Shown piece by piece: positions 1-7,829 of a stretch of 42,307 nucleotides of DNA. Each line of letters opens with the position of its first letter. Within the stretch, counting starts at the first letter, position 1. The notes under the pieces are model-generated. The model was not told the DNA's origin. It searched no databases and was given only the letters and a program-made list of their open reading frames with translations. This stretch comes from CAWBRT01 sp050015355 (GTDB taxonomy: Bacteria > Acidobacteriota > Terriglobia > Terriglobales > Acidobacteriaceae): positions 1-42,307 of the forward strand of contig JBEKBO010000068.1 of NCBI GenBank assembly GCA_050015355.1, written 5' to 3'. The translations under genes were made by a program, and so were the position numbers.

Positions 1-128
1 CACCTCGTAGGTGCAGAAAAAACCACTCCTGCCCCTGACTCGCTACCCTGCTCAACCGCAACTGGTGCGGCTGTTCGTCAGCCCCTGAGTTTCCACATCG
101 GCCTTATCGACGGATCGGGGCTGCACCG

Positions 129-695
129 GTGGCGGCAGGCGAAATTCTGGATTGCGAGGCCTTGACGGGCCTGTACCTGAAAGGCGTGGAGCGAGTGGCC
201 GAAATGCAGAAGCAAGCGCTCGAAATCGCCGCGCAGCAAAATGCCGCGGCGGTCGATTTCCTGAAGAAGGCCGTGAAGGCCGTTCCCGGAATTCCGTGCG
301 GGTTTGCGTTCGAAGTCGCCGAGCAGGCTTTCGATCGCCTTGTCGAAACGCAGAAGAGCGTCATTGACATGGTTGTCGAGCAGAACGCGGCTCTGGCCGA
401 GGCCTCGAAAGATCGCGGCAGTTCCGCTGGAAAGATCGCGGCGGACGTCTCTAAGATCGTTCAGCAGTCCGCCGAGCGGGGTATTGCACTGCAAAAGAGT
501 CTGTTGGATTTTGCTGCACAGCAAAGCAAGGCGCTGAGCGAAGCCGCCAAGCAGCAATTCGACATCAGCGGTACGCCCGCGGCAGCCGCGGCGGAATCCT
601 TCCAGAAGGGCATTGATGTCCTGTTGGAGATGCAAAAGAATCTGCTGGAAGCTGCCACTAAACCGCTGAAGGCAGCAGCAGCCAAGGCGCAGTAA
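129..695 (+). CDS. Phasin-like helical protein (putative)
   Basis: A 188-residue, almost entirely helical protein rich in Ala, Gln, Lys and Glu, with heptad-like stretches such as AEMQKQALEIAAQQ and LLEMQKNLLEAATKP. It has no signal peptide or membrane segment. This composition and length fit phasin-type proteins, which coat polyhydroxyalkanoate granules, but no PHA synthase gene is in the window, so the function is tentative. I chose the GTG at 129 because the frame is open back to about 39 without an ATG; the first internal ATG is at 204. There is no strong ribosome-binding site. The last codons and the stop (683-695) are copied twice downstream, together with a palindromic repeat. Confidence 0.55.
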   Translation: MAAGEILDCEALTGLYLKGVERVAEMQKQALEIAAQQNAAAVDFLKKAVKAVPGIPCGFAFEVAEQAFDRLVETQKSVIDMVVEQNAALAEASKDRGSSAGKIAADVSKIVQQSAERGIALQKSLLDFAAQQSKALSEAAKQQFDISGTPAAAAAESFQKGIDVLLEMQKNLLEAATKPLKAAAAKAQ

Positions 696-918
696 CACTG
701 CCCCACTCAAGCCAACAACAGGCTTGAATGGGCCACCCGTCGGCTTTTTGTATAGGAAACTGCCCCACTCAAGCCAACAACAGGCTTGAATGGGCCACCC
801 GTCAAGGCGCAGTAACACTGCCCCACTCAAGCCAACAACAGGCTTGAATGGGCCACCCGTCAAGGCGCAGTAACACTGCCCCACTCAAGCCAACGGCGGG
901 CTTGAATGGGCCACCCGT
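683..918. repeat. Tandem palindromic repeat including a copied gene end
   Basis: Four copies of a 43-bp imperfect palindrome (family A; arms CCCCACTCAAGCC and GGCTTGAATGGGCC) lie at 698-740, 760-802, 818-860 and 876-918. Copies 1, 3 and 4 are each preceded by the same 15 bp (683-697, 803-817, 861-875), which at the first position are the last codons and TAA of the phasin-like gene. The duplicated unit is therefore 58 bp and carries the stop codon with it. The spacer before copy 2 differs. Copy 4 has a slightly changed loop. Further single copies occur at 8382-8420 and 18541-18580. The rest of the gap to thrB (919-979) shows nothing recognisable. Confidence 0.9.
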
Positions 919-979
919 CCGCACTCAATCAGAGCAGAGTTTAGAAGAGAAGGTTAAGGGTATTGGCGGCGGCTCGGCC

Positions 980-1933
980 TCAAACGCAACAGCGCTTGGT
1001 GTTGACGGCGACCTCGCCTGCGCGTTCGCCATTCTGATGCACGCTGAGCTGGCGGATTTTGAAAGGGATGCCAACCCGCGTGTACGACTTGGCGAGCAAC
1101 TCTTCAACTGCGTCCAGGTTTTTTTCGGCAAAGGCAGCGATCGAGGGGCCGGCTCCGCTCAGGCATACGCCGAGGAGGTCGGGATGCTCGAGCGAGAGTG
1201 CTTCCTTGAGTCCCGGCACCAGCGCCTCGCGGTATGGCTGATGCATGCGATCCTGGAACGCTTCCCGCAGCAACGAAAACTCGCCGCTCTGCAAGGCCTG
1301 CAACAGCAAGGCAACGCGCTGGAGATTGAAGATGGCGTCGGCGCGCGGCAGCCGTTTGGGCAAAACGCTGCGAGCCGCCGAAGTCGCCAGCGCCAGTTGC
1401 GGCGTCAGGACAATACAGCACAACGATTCCGGCCAGTGCAGGCGGGCCGCAAAGGCGGAGCCGTCGGAGAGCTGGCAACTGGCGGTAAGTCCGCCGAGCA
1501 GAGCCGCGGCCACATTGTCGGGATGGCCCTCCAGGTGGCAGGCCGCGTTGAGCAGTCCCTGCGATGGCAGCGGGCTGAAGATGGCCTCATAGAGACGCAA
1601 TCCGGCGACGGTGGCGGCGGCGCTGCTGCCCAGGCCGCCTTTCATCGGGATGTCGCTGATGACCTGGATCGACAGGGAAGGGAACGAACCTCCATGTTGC
1701 ACGGCCAGGAAGCGGAAGGCGCGCTCGATGTAGTTTTCGCCATCGAGCTGCTGATTGAGAAACTCGAATTGGAGGTCGTCCTTGCCTCCGGTAGGCCGCA
1801 CTAGCAGGCGCAGGTAAAGCTGCACGGCGAGGCCCAGAGTATCGAAGCCCGGTCCCAGGTTGGCGATCGACCCGGGAACCTTGATCTCCAGTTCCGCGGG
1901 TTGCGCCGGGTTCATGGGTTCGTCACTTGGCAT
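980..1933 (-). CDS. thrB: Homoserine kinase
   Basis: A GHMP-family kinase of 317 residues that phosphorylates L-homoserine to O-phosphohomoserine, the substrate of the threonine synthase encoded just upstream. The family motifs are present: GSIANLGPGFDTLG near residues 21-34, the ATP-binding PMKGGLGSSAAA around 96-107, EGHPDN in the middle, and LSGAGPS near the C-terminus. Length is normal for the family. The start at 1933 overlaps the end of thrC by 11 bp, indicating translational coupling; a second Met (MNPAQ) six codons later is an alternative start. It is the last gene of the lysC-hom-thrC-thrB set. No terminator is evident after it. Confidence 0.93.
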   Translation of the reverse strand: MPSDEPMNPAQPAELEIKVPGSIANLGPGFDTLGLAVQLYLRLLVRPTGGKDDLQFEFLNQQLDGENYIERAFRFLAVQHGGSFPSLSIQVISDIPMKGGLGSSAAATVAGLRLYEAIFSPLPSQGLLNAACHLEGHPDNVAAALLGGLTASCQLSDGSAFAARLHWPESLCCIVLTPQLALATSAARSVLPKRLPRADAIFNLQRVALLLQALQSGEFSLLREAFQDRMHQPYREALVPGLKEALSLEHPDLLGVCLSGAGPSIAAFAEKNLDAVEELLAKSYTRVGIPFKIRQLSVHQNGERAGEVAVNTKRCCV

Positions 1934-3149
1934 GGACTTCGGCCGCCTCTCTCGATTCGGGCTTTTTGCGGTGCTTGATAATGAAGTCCGTGTCTTTCAA
2001 GACGTGTCCGGTGAGCACGGCGACGACCACCGCATCGGGATCGATGGTTCCTTCCGAGCGCAGTTTACGAAGCCCGGCAAGCGTGGTTGCCGAGGCCGGT
2101 TCGCATCCGATGCCGTCCTGCCCGATCATGGCTTTGGCTTCGCCGATCTCTTCATCCGTCACATCCATGACGAAGCCGCCGGTAAACTCGACGCCGCGCA
2201 GAGATTTCTTCCAGGAGCGCGGGTTGCCGATGCGGATGGCGGTGGCCACGGTTTCCGGCTTGTCCACCGGCACCAGTTGGCGCGAGCCGGCGCGCCACAT
2301 GCGGGCAAAGGGATTGGCCCCGGCCGCCTGCACGACGATCATCTTGGGAACCTTCTCGACGAGGCCAAACTTCTTGAGCTCTTCGAAGGCCTTGCCGAAG
2401 GCGGACGAGTTGCCGAGATTGCCGCCGGGAACGATCAGGTAATCGGGAATGTTCCATGCGAGCTGTTCGAGCAATTCGAACATGGCCGTCTTCTGGCCTT
2501 CGAGGCGGAAGGGGTTGATCGAGTTCAGGAAATAAAGATCCGGGTTGACGGACTCCAGCAATGCGTTCAGCGCATCATCGAAGCTGCCGGGGATTTCGAT
2601 CAGTTCCGCTCCATAGTCGAGCGCCTGCGCCAGCTTGTTCATCGAGATCTGCCCGGCGGGCAAATAGACTTTGGCAATCAGTCCGGCGCGCGCGGCATAA
2701 GCGGCCAGCGAGGCGGAGGTGTTGCCGGTGGAAGCGCAACCAACCGCCTTGGTGCCCACGAAATTGGCCTCGGTCATGCCGACGGTCATGCCCAAATCTT
2801 TGAAGGAGCTGGTCGGATTCCATCCCAGGTGCTTAAACCAGAGGGTGCGCAGACCGGCAAACTTAGCGGTTTTGTGGCCGCGCACGAGCGGCGTGTTTCC
2901 CTCGCCGAGGGTAACCACCGTGCCGGCGGGATATTCTGGAAGGAAGTCGCGGAAGCGCCATACTCCGCTGACGTCGCGGGGATCGCAGGAGAGTCGCCGC
3001 TCCCGCCATTGCCGCTTGAGAGCCGGCGGGTCGAGCGCAACTTTATCGACCACCACCTCGAGCAAATCGCCACAACGTGGACAGGCAAGAGCCCGATCAT
3101 GCAAATCGAGTTCGGCCCCGCATTGACTGACACTGCACCGTAAATACAT
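1923..3149 (-). CDS. thrC: Threonine synthase
   Basis: A PLP-dependent fold-type II enzyme, 408 residues from the chosen start, converting O-phosphohomoserine to threonine. The N-terminus has a zinc-ribbon-like set of cysteines (C5, C10, C23, C26). The PLP lysine lies in SSFKDLG (K117). STGNTSASLAAYAA and the PGGNLGNSS phosphate-binding loop follow. The frame is open for 34 more codons upstream, but the ATG at 3149 is preferred: it is preceded by AGGAGC, begins the family-type MYLRCSVSQCG sequence, and sits just after the hom stop at 3158, whose bases overlap the ribosome-binding site. It overlaps thrB by 11 bp. Confidence 0.93.
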   Translation of the reverse strand: MYLRCSVSQCGAELDLHDRALACPRCGDLLEVVVDKVALDPPALKRQWRERRLSCDPRDVSGVWRFRDFLPEYPAGTVVTLGEGNTPLVRGHKTAKFAGLRTLWFKHLGWNPTSSFKDLGMTVGMTEANFVGTKAVGCASTGNTSASLAAYAARAGLIAKVYLPAGQISMNKLAQALDYGAELIEIPGSFDDALNALLESVNPDLYFLNSINPFRLEGQKTAMFELLEQLAWNIPDYLIVPGGNLGNSSAFGKAFEELKKFGLVEKVPKMIVVQAAGANPFARMWRAGSRQLVPVDKPETVATAIRIGNPRSWKKSLRGVEFTGGFVMDVTDEEIGEAKAMIGQDGIGCEPASATTLAGLRKLRSEGTIDPDAVVVAVLTGHVLKDTDFIIKHRKKPESREAAEVHAK

Positions 3150-3157
3150 CGAAGCTC

Positions 3158-4468
3158 CTAAGAAAGGATAGGCAGATGAACCGGCGCTTGCGTCAGGAAA
3201 TCGAACTTGCCGATCTCGTCCAACGCAGACTCCAGTTTTGAAGTGCTGCATTCCTCCAGCGTAATCACGAACGGCAGCGCCGCCTTTGCGCAGTCGGGTC
3301 TTTGCAGCACTGCTTCAATATTAATTCCATGATTGGAAAATGCGGTAGCTAAAGCGGCGATGATTCCCGGGCGGTCGCGAACCGTAAAGCGGACATAATG
3401 AGGCGTTACGAAATCATTGCTGACGGGATAGACCGAGGTCGCTCCGCTGGAGAGATTCTCCAGTCCCTGCGAACGGTTGCGCGACACCGCGACCAGGTCG
3501 GAAACCACTGCGACCGCCGTCGGATTGCCACCCGCTCCGTGGCCCGAAAACACCGTTTCGCCACCGTAAACCCCCGTGCTTACCACCAGGTTCTGTCCGC
3601 CCTCGAGCTGCGCCAGGGGAGAATCGCGGCGGAGAATCGCCGGCTGTACCGATGCGTAGAGCTTGCCATCGCGCAATTCGGCGCGCGCAATCTGCCGCAC
3701 GGTCGAGCGCAGATAAAGATCATGCGCGTAGGCAAAATCCATCATCTCGACCGGGCGAATCGAATGGCACACGACCTGTTCGGGCTTGACCTCGGCCCGC
3801 AGACCCACGCGAGACAGGATCACCAGCTTGGCGCGCGCGTCGTAGCCGTCGATATCGTCGGTTGGATCGGCCTCGGCAAAGCCGGCCTCCTGCGCCTCTC
3901 TGAGAGCTTGAGCGAAGGGAATGCCGGTGCTCTCGATCCTGGTCAGGATGTAGTTGCAGGTGCCGTTCAGAACGCCGTGAATCTTATAAAGATGATCCCC
4001 CGCCAAGCCGTCCTGCAAACCCGAAAGTATGGGAACACCGCCGGCGACCGAGGCTCCGAAGGCCAGGTGCTGCCCGGCGCGGAGGGCGACTTCGGCCAGT
4101 TCGGCTCCGCACTGGGCGATGAGCTGCTTGTTGGCGGTCACCACCGATTTGCCGCTTTGCAGTGCGCGCTTCACCCACTCGCCCGTGGGATTCACCCCGC
4201 CCACGACCTCGACCATCACATCGGCATCGGAGGCGAGGATCTCTTCGATGTTTTCGCACCATCGCACGTGCGCGGGAACCCAGTCGACTTTCTTGCGCTC
4301 GACGTTGCGATTGAAAACATGCGTCAGGCGCAGCAAGGGCTGGTTCAGTCCGTTGCACAGAATGCGAGCCACCGCGCTTCCGACGGTGCCGAAGCCGACG
4401 ATAGCAACCTTGAGAGCCGATTCAGAATAGGGCATGGAACAATCCGCAGCCTTGGTTGACGTTGCCAC
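3158..4468 (-). CDS. hom: Homoserine dehydrogenase with ACT domain
   Basis: A 436-residue NAD(P)-dependent enzyme reducing aspartate semialdehyde to homoserine. It has the dinucleotide loop VGFGTVGSAVA (about residues 24-34), a catalytic region with NGTCNYIL and EADPTDDIDGYDARAKL, and a C-terminal ACT domain (RFTVRDRPGIIAALA onward). ACT domains of this family usually mediate threonine feedback inhibition. The GTG start at 4468 is preceded by GAGGTGAAGA; an ATG at 4435 is possible but lacks a ribosome-binding site. It is followed by thrC with almost no gap. Between this gene and lysC lie 375 bp filled with repeats, which may weaken or split operon transcription. Confidence 0.93.
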   Translation of the reverse strand: MATSTKAADCSMPYSESALKVAIVGFGTVGSAVARILCNGLNQPLLRLTHVFNRNVERKKVDWVPAHVRWCENIEEILASDADVMVEVVGGVNPTGEWVKRALQSGKSVVTANKQLIAQCGAELAEVALRAGQHLAFGASVAGGVPILSGLQDGLAGDHLYKIHGVLNGTCNYILTRIESTGIPFAQALREAQEAGFAEADPTDDIDGYDARAKLVILSRVGLRAEVKPEQVVCHSIRPVEMMDFAYAHDLYLRSTVRQIARAELRDGKLYASVQPAILRRDSPLAQLEGGQNLVVSTGVYGGETVFSGHGAGGNPTAVAVVSDLVAVSRNRSQGLENLSSGATSVYPVSNDFVTPHYVRFTVRDRPGIIAALATAFSNHGINIEAVLQRPDCAKAALPFVITLEECSTSKLESALDEIGKFDFLTQAPVHLPILS

Positions 4469-4522
4469 TCTTCACCTCACCATATCATGCGAAATCCTGC
4501 AATTGTTTTTGTGTGACTCAGA

Positions 4523-4695
4523 CCACCCCAACAAGCCAACTACAGGCTCGTTGGGGACCCCGGGGCGTTCGTCGAGCGAGCCAAACTACCCAGGTTAGCG
4601 CCGAACGGCCAAATGAGCCGTTTGCTACGGATGGCCTGACCCAACCGTACGGCGTGCCTCAAAGGAGTGCTCGGCGGCGCGGAACCTGGGGCACC
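4523..4695. repeat. Palindromic repeats between lysC and hom
   Basis: Two palindromic elements lie side by side. At 4523-4564 is a family B copy (ACCCCAACAAGCC, loop, GGCTCGTTGGGGACCCCGG). At 4586-4695 is a larger element with outer arms CTACCCAGGTTAGCGCCG and CGGCGCGGAACCTGGGGCACC, enclosing further short palindromic sequence. The outer arms resemble those of the nested element at 13766-13838. No ORF with a plausible start is visible here. Confidence 0.8.
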
Positions 4696-4700
4696 CGGCA

Positions 4701-4840
4701 AATCCCCTCAGGGGCTAAAGCCCGCATTCCTATTAGCTACTGACGGACGGGCTGAAGCCCGGCCCCTTCAATGCCGCTAAAGCCCTTCAATGCGGCTGAG
4801 GCCCGCCCCTTTCAAAGAACCATTTATGAAACAGACTCCA
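4701..4840. repeat. Dispersed repeat, family E, copy 1
   Basis: This element contains CTCAGGGGCTAAAGCCCGCATTC and then GGCTGAAGCCCGGCCCCTTCA, with a partial second unit, and ends in GAACCATTTATGAAACA. A second copy with the same order and the same ending lies at 21427-21521. It abuts the stop codon of lysC at 4844. The paired GGGGCTAAAGCC and GGCTGAAGCC arms can fold into hairpins, so it might serve as a processing or termination structure after lysC; that is inference. Confidence 0.8.
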
Positions 4841-4843
4841 GGG

Positions 4844-6238
4844 CTATTTCAGATCCCCGCCCGTGGCAGCCGCGCTCAGCGGTTGATGCTGTTCGAAAAA
4901 CCTTGCGTGCAGATGCTTGATCGCCTCGGGCATGTCGCTTTCCTCGATGACAACGCCGATATTGATCTCCGACGCGCCTTGCGAAATCATATGTATGTTG
5001 ACGTTCGCGGTTGCCAGCGTGCCGAAAACGCTGGCCGCCACTCCAACCTTGTGGCTGATCTCCTCGCTGACCAGGCAAACGATCGCCTTTCCGGTTTCCA
5101 CCTCGACGTCGTCCCCGAGTTGTTTCAAATCCTGCAACAGCGGGTTATGTACTCCGGCCGAGTCCAGAGCGATGGAAATGCTAGCTTCGGAGGTCGAAAC
5201 CAGATCGGCCGACAGACTATGACGCTCGAACACCTCGAAGAGGCCTTTGAGGTAGGTGAAGGCCCCCGGCTTGCGGTTCGTCCTCATGCTGATGATGGTG
5301 ACGTTCTTCTTGGCGGCGATGGCGCGGAACGTGGTCTGGCAGCGCGGGGCGCGGGCGCGAATGCAGGTGCCCTTGCCTTCCGGGTGTCTGGAATCGAGCA
5401 CGTAGACCGGAATGTCTTTCTCCACCGCGGGAATCACCGTCGCAGGATGCAGCACCTTGGCGCCGAAATAGGCCATCTCGGAGGCCTCGGCAAAGCTCAT
5501 CTCGTCGATCTTGCGCGCATTCGGACAGAGACGAGGATCGGTGGTCATTACGCCCTTGACGTCGGTCCAGATCTCGATGCAATCGGCCGAGAGCGCTGCG
5601 CCGACGATCGAGGCTGAATAGTCGGAGCCGCCGCGGCCGAGCGTGGTGGTGATTCCGCCGGCGTTGGATGCGATGAAGCCGCCCATCACCGGAACGCAGT
5701 TGCGGGCGAGCAGAGGGAGCAACTTTGCCGGCATGCGCTCGTTGGTTGCCGCGAAATCGGGAGCGGCGCGGGTGAAGGACGAATCGGTAATCAGGCATTC
5801 GCGCGCATCCACCAGCTCGGAGTCGATGCCCAGCGCGTTGAAGGCCGCCGTCACCAGCGTGCTGGAACAGATTTCGCCGTAGGACATCACGTTGTCCATG
5901 GTGCGGGGAGAAAGCTCGCCCAGGGCGGCGATTCCGCGCAGCACCACTTCCAGCGAATCGAACAGCAATTGCAACTGCGGATTCACCAGCGCAGCGACCC
6001 TCAGTTCCTCGCCGGCGGCGGAGTGACGCTCGCGAAGGCCCTGAAGCGACTTCAGCGATGCGGGCAGGCCGGTGCCCGCCGCGCCGCGCGCCATGGCGAC
6101 CAACACGTCCGTAACGCCTCCCATGGCGCTGACTACCACCACCGGTTTTTGCGCTCGACGGCCGGCGACGATGGACGCTACGCGAGTAATGGCCTGCGCA
6201 TCTTCGACGGAAGTACCACCGAATTTCATGACGATCAT
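4844..6238 (-). CDS. lysC: Aspartate kinase, monofunctional
   Basis: A 464-residue aspartokinase catalysing the first committed step of the aspartate pathway. The N-terminal kinase domain begins MKFGGTSVEDA and contains the nucleotide and substrate motifs TTLGRGGSDYSAS and IEIWTDVKGVMTTDPR. Two ACT-type regulatory repeats occupy about residues 310-460, with MISQGASEINIGVVI in the second. The ATG at 6238 follows GAGGAGCC at good spacing. Upstream are a terminator hairpin and a Thr/Ile-rich leader ORF, so expression is probably set by attenuation. No homoserine dehydrogenase is fused to it; hom is the next gene on the same strand after a repeat-filled gap. Confidence 0.95.
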   Translation of the reverse strand: MIVMKFGGTSVEDAQAITRVASIVAGRRAQKPVVVVSAMGGVTDVLVAMARGAAGTGLPASLKSLQGLRERHSAAGEELRVAALVNPQLQLLFDSLEVVLRGIAALGELSPRTMDNVMSYGEICSSTLVTAAFNALGIDSELVDARECLITDSSFTRAAPDFAATNERMPAKLLPLLARNCVPVMGGFIASNAGGITTTLGRGGSDYSASIVGAALSADCIEIWTDVKGVMTTDPRLCPNARKIDEMSFAEASEMAYFGAKVLHPATVIPAVEKDIPVYVLDSRHPEGKGTCIRARAPRCQTTFRAIAAKKNVTIISMRTNRKPGAFTYLKGLFEVFERHSLSADLVSTSEASISIALDSAGVHNPLLQDLKQLGDDVEVETGKAIVCLVSEEISHKVGVAASVFGTLATANVNIHMISQGASEINIGVVIEESDMPEAIKHLHARFFEQHQPLSAAATGGDLK

Positions 6239-6278
6239 TGCTGGCTCCTCAGGGTGATCAGGGTGATTGGTATGCCGG

Positions 6279-6315
6279 AAAAACGAAAACCCACCGGCTA
6301 GGCCATGCGGTGGGT
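6279..6315 (-). terminator. Rho-independent terminator (attenuator) before lysC
   Basis: On the minus strand a perfect 8-bp stem, ACCCACCG paired with CGGTGGGT, encloses an 11-nt loop and is followed at once by TTTCGTTTTT. It sits about 40 nt before the lysC ATG and 26 nt after the leader ORF stop, the position expected for a biosynthetic-operon attenuator. The 3' arm region (GCCGGT, 6293-6298) is also complementary to ACCGGC at 6425-6430 in the leader, so an alternative pairing is possible. Confidence 0.8.
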
Positions 6316-6340
6316 CTTACGAGTGTCGATCTATGAGAGC

Positions 6341-6454
6341 CTATGAACCCTTACAGATCCCTTCTCCGCCCGGCGCGCCGCATGTGCTAATAATTCGCAC
6401 ACGCGCTGTGCGTGTTATTGTGCCGCCGGTTGTGGGAGAAATATGCATAAACAT
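6341..6454 (-). CDS. Candidate Thr/Ile leader peptide of the lysC-hom-thr genes
   Basis: A 37-codon ORF, ATG at 6454 and TAG at 6341-6343, preceded by AAGGA 7 nt upstream; a second in-frame ATG is at 6448. It encodes 6 Thr and 5 Ile, concentrated as TTGGTITRT (residues 8-16) and RIIST (20-24). This is the pattern of thrL-type leader peptides that sense threonyl- and isoleucyl-tRNA. Within and after it, two mutually exclusive short hairpins can form: ACACGC with GCGTGT (6399-6415), or GTGTGC with GCACAT (6382-6402). The terminator follows and then lysC. Known: such leaders control thr operons in enterobacteria. Inferred: the same mechanism here. Confidence 0.7.
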   Translation of the reverse strand: MFMHISPTTGGTITRTARVRIISTCGAPGGEGICKGS

Positions 6455-6466
6455 GAACGAATCCTT

Positions 6467-6496
6467 ACTTTAAGGCAATTCGGCAGAGAGCGTCAA
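6467..6496 (-). promoter_or_regulatory. Candidate sigma-70 promoter for leader and lysC
   Basis: On the minus strand TTGACG (6491-6496) is followed 18 nt later by TAAAGT (6467-6472), a good -35 and a fair -10. A start site would fall near 6460, only a few bases before the leader ATG. The leader would then be translated with a very short 5' end. The -10 match is only 4 of 6. Confidence 0.4.
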
Positions 6497-6711
6497 GAAA
6501 TTTCGCCCGTAATGGGAATACCAAAATGAAAGCTGGTTCCTGGTGTTGACTTTTGATAAGACCAGCGTCATGGTTCCTGCGTCACCCAGCCACCCGGCCG
6601 TAACAAATCGGCCTCTTGTCAGGAACGAATTGTTTGTCTTCAGGGACTCGGGCTCAAACAGGACATTCCAGTGGATCACGGGGCAGCCGAAAGCATAGGA
6701 GGAAGGAATTT

Positions 6712-7761
6712 ATGGAAAAAGGAATGGGTCGGAGGGAGTTCTTACAGACAACAGCAGCCGCAGGCACGGTGTTGTTAGCCGGAAACCTCGCACAAGCAGC
6801 CCCAAACGTGCCAGAGCGGACGAAGATTCCAGAGGCTGACAAGATCGTCATCACGGTCATCACCGACAATTTAGCCGATGCAAACCGCTTAGATTACAAA
6901 ATTGCGAAGAGACCTGCCTACGTTACAAGCCCCCTGGACGCCGCCTTCCACGCTGAACATGGGTTGTCTTACCACATTGAGACAGTGGTCGACGGAAAGA
7001 CGCATGCCTGCCTCTATGATTTCGGGACAAATCCAAAAGGGATTGTGCAAAACCTGGACCTTCTGAAGATTGACCTTCGACAAGTGGAAGCTCTTGGCAT
7101 AAGTCACGACCATTGGGACCATGAGGTTGCATTGGTTGAGGTTCTTAAGGCGAAGAGAGAAGAGTTCTCCAAGGACATCCCTCTTTATGTCGGAGAACAA
7201 TTTTTCGTAGGGACCTACAGCAAGCGGCCTGCAGGGATTATTAAAGCGAATCTTCTCAAGAGAGAAGATATTGAGAGGCTGGGTTTTATAAAAATCGTGG
7301 AGATCAAAGGCCCTACTGCGATCATTCCGGGCGCCTATTTGCCAGGGAGAGTCGAGCGGGTGACAGACTATGAAAAACTTGGTCCTCAATTTCTGGCCAA
7401 GAAAGGGGACGAATACGTACAGGAGACGTTCCCCGGAGAGCAAGCCGTAATTCTAAATGCCAAAGGCAAGGGGCTCGTCGTGCTTTCCAGTTGTGCGCAC
7501 AGGGGGATCGTGAATACCGTACGACACGCTCAGAAGATGACGGGCATCGAAAAGGTGCATGCCGTGATCGGCGGATGCCATTTGATCAATGCCAAGCCGG
7601 AAGTGATTCTGAAGACGGTGGCGGATATTAAGGCAATCAATCCGGACTACATTGTGCCCACACATTGTACCGGTTTCGAGGCGATATCAGCCTTTGCCCG
7701 AGAGATGCCAGAGCAGTTCATACTCAACACGGCTGGCACAAGATACATCATAACCGCCTAG
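6712..7761 (+). CDS. Tat-exported metallo-beta-lactamase-fold protein (COG1237-like)
   Basis: A 349-residue protein. The N-terminus MGRREFLQTTAAAGTVLLAG carries a twin-arginine-type signal, so it probably acts outside the cytoplasm. The metal-binding motif HDHWDH is at residues 132-137; later ligand candidates are in SSCAHRGI, GGCHLI and PTHCTG. The spacing resembles the family annotated as 7,8-dihydropterin-6-methyl-4-(beta-D-ribofuranosyl)-aminobenzene-5'-phosphate synthase-like MBL proteins; the substrate here is unknown. The start at 6712 has a strong AGGAGGAAGGAA. Codons are visibly richer in A and T than those of neighbours, and the preceding 257 bp hold only the lysC leader and its promoter, so lateral acquisition is possible. 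Confidence 0.75.
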   Translation: MEKGMGRREFLQTTAAAGTVLLAGNLAQAAPNVPERTKIPEADKIVITVITDNLADANRLDYKIAKRPAYVTSPLDAAFHAEHGLSYHIETVVDGKTHACLYDFGTNPKGIVQNLDLLKIDLRQVEALGISHDHWDHEVALVEVLKAKREEFSKDIPLYVGEQFFVGTYSKRPAGIIKANLLKREDIERLGFIKIVEIKGPTAIIPGAYLPGRVERVTDYEKLGPQFLAKKGDEYVQETFPGEQAVILNAKGKGLVVLSSCAHRGIVNTVRHAQKMTGIEKVHAVIGGCHLINAKPEVILKTVADIKAINPDYIVPTHCTGFEAISAFAREMPEQFILNTAGTRYIITA

Positions 7762-7829
7762 AGATTGACGAGGGAACGGCTTCGGTTCTGATAAAATCCG
7801 TCCTGCTCATGGAAGGATGACGGTGAGAC

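Noticed and set aside
698..918. Regular repeats with short spacers that could suggest a CRISPR array
   Set aside because: The units are palindromes with identical or near-identical 15-bp spacers that copy the end of the upstream gene; no unique spacers and no cas genes are present.
848..1804. Long plus-strand ORF (318 codons) opposite thrB
   Set aside because: It is the antisense shadow of a well-defined GHMP kinase gene, begins inside repeats, and has no recognisable domain.
1860..3143. Plus-strand ORF of 427 codons opposite thrC
   Set aside because: High-GC shadow frame; the minus strand encodes an unmistakable threonine synthase.
4700..4840. tRNA-like or rRNA-like structure in the repeat after lysC
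   Set aside because: The paired arms are those of the family E repeat, found again at 21427-21521; no anticodon or T-loop pattern is present.
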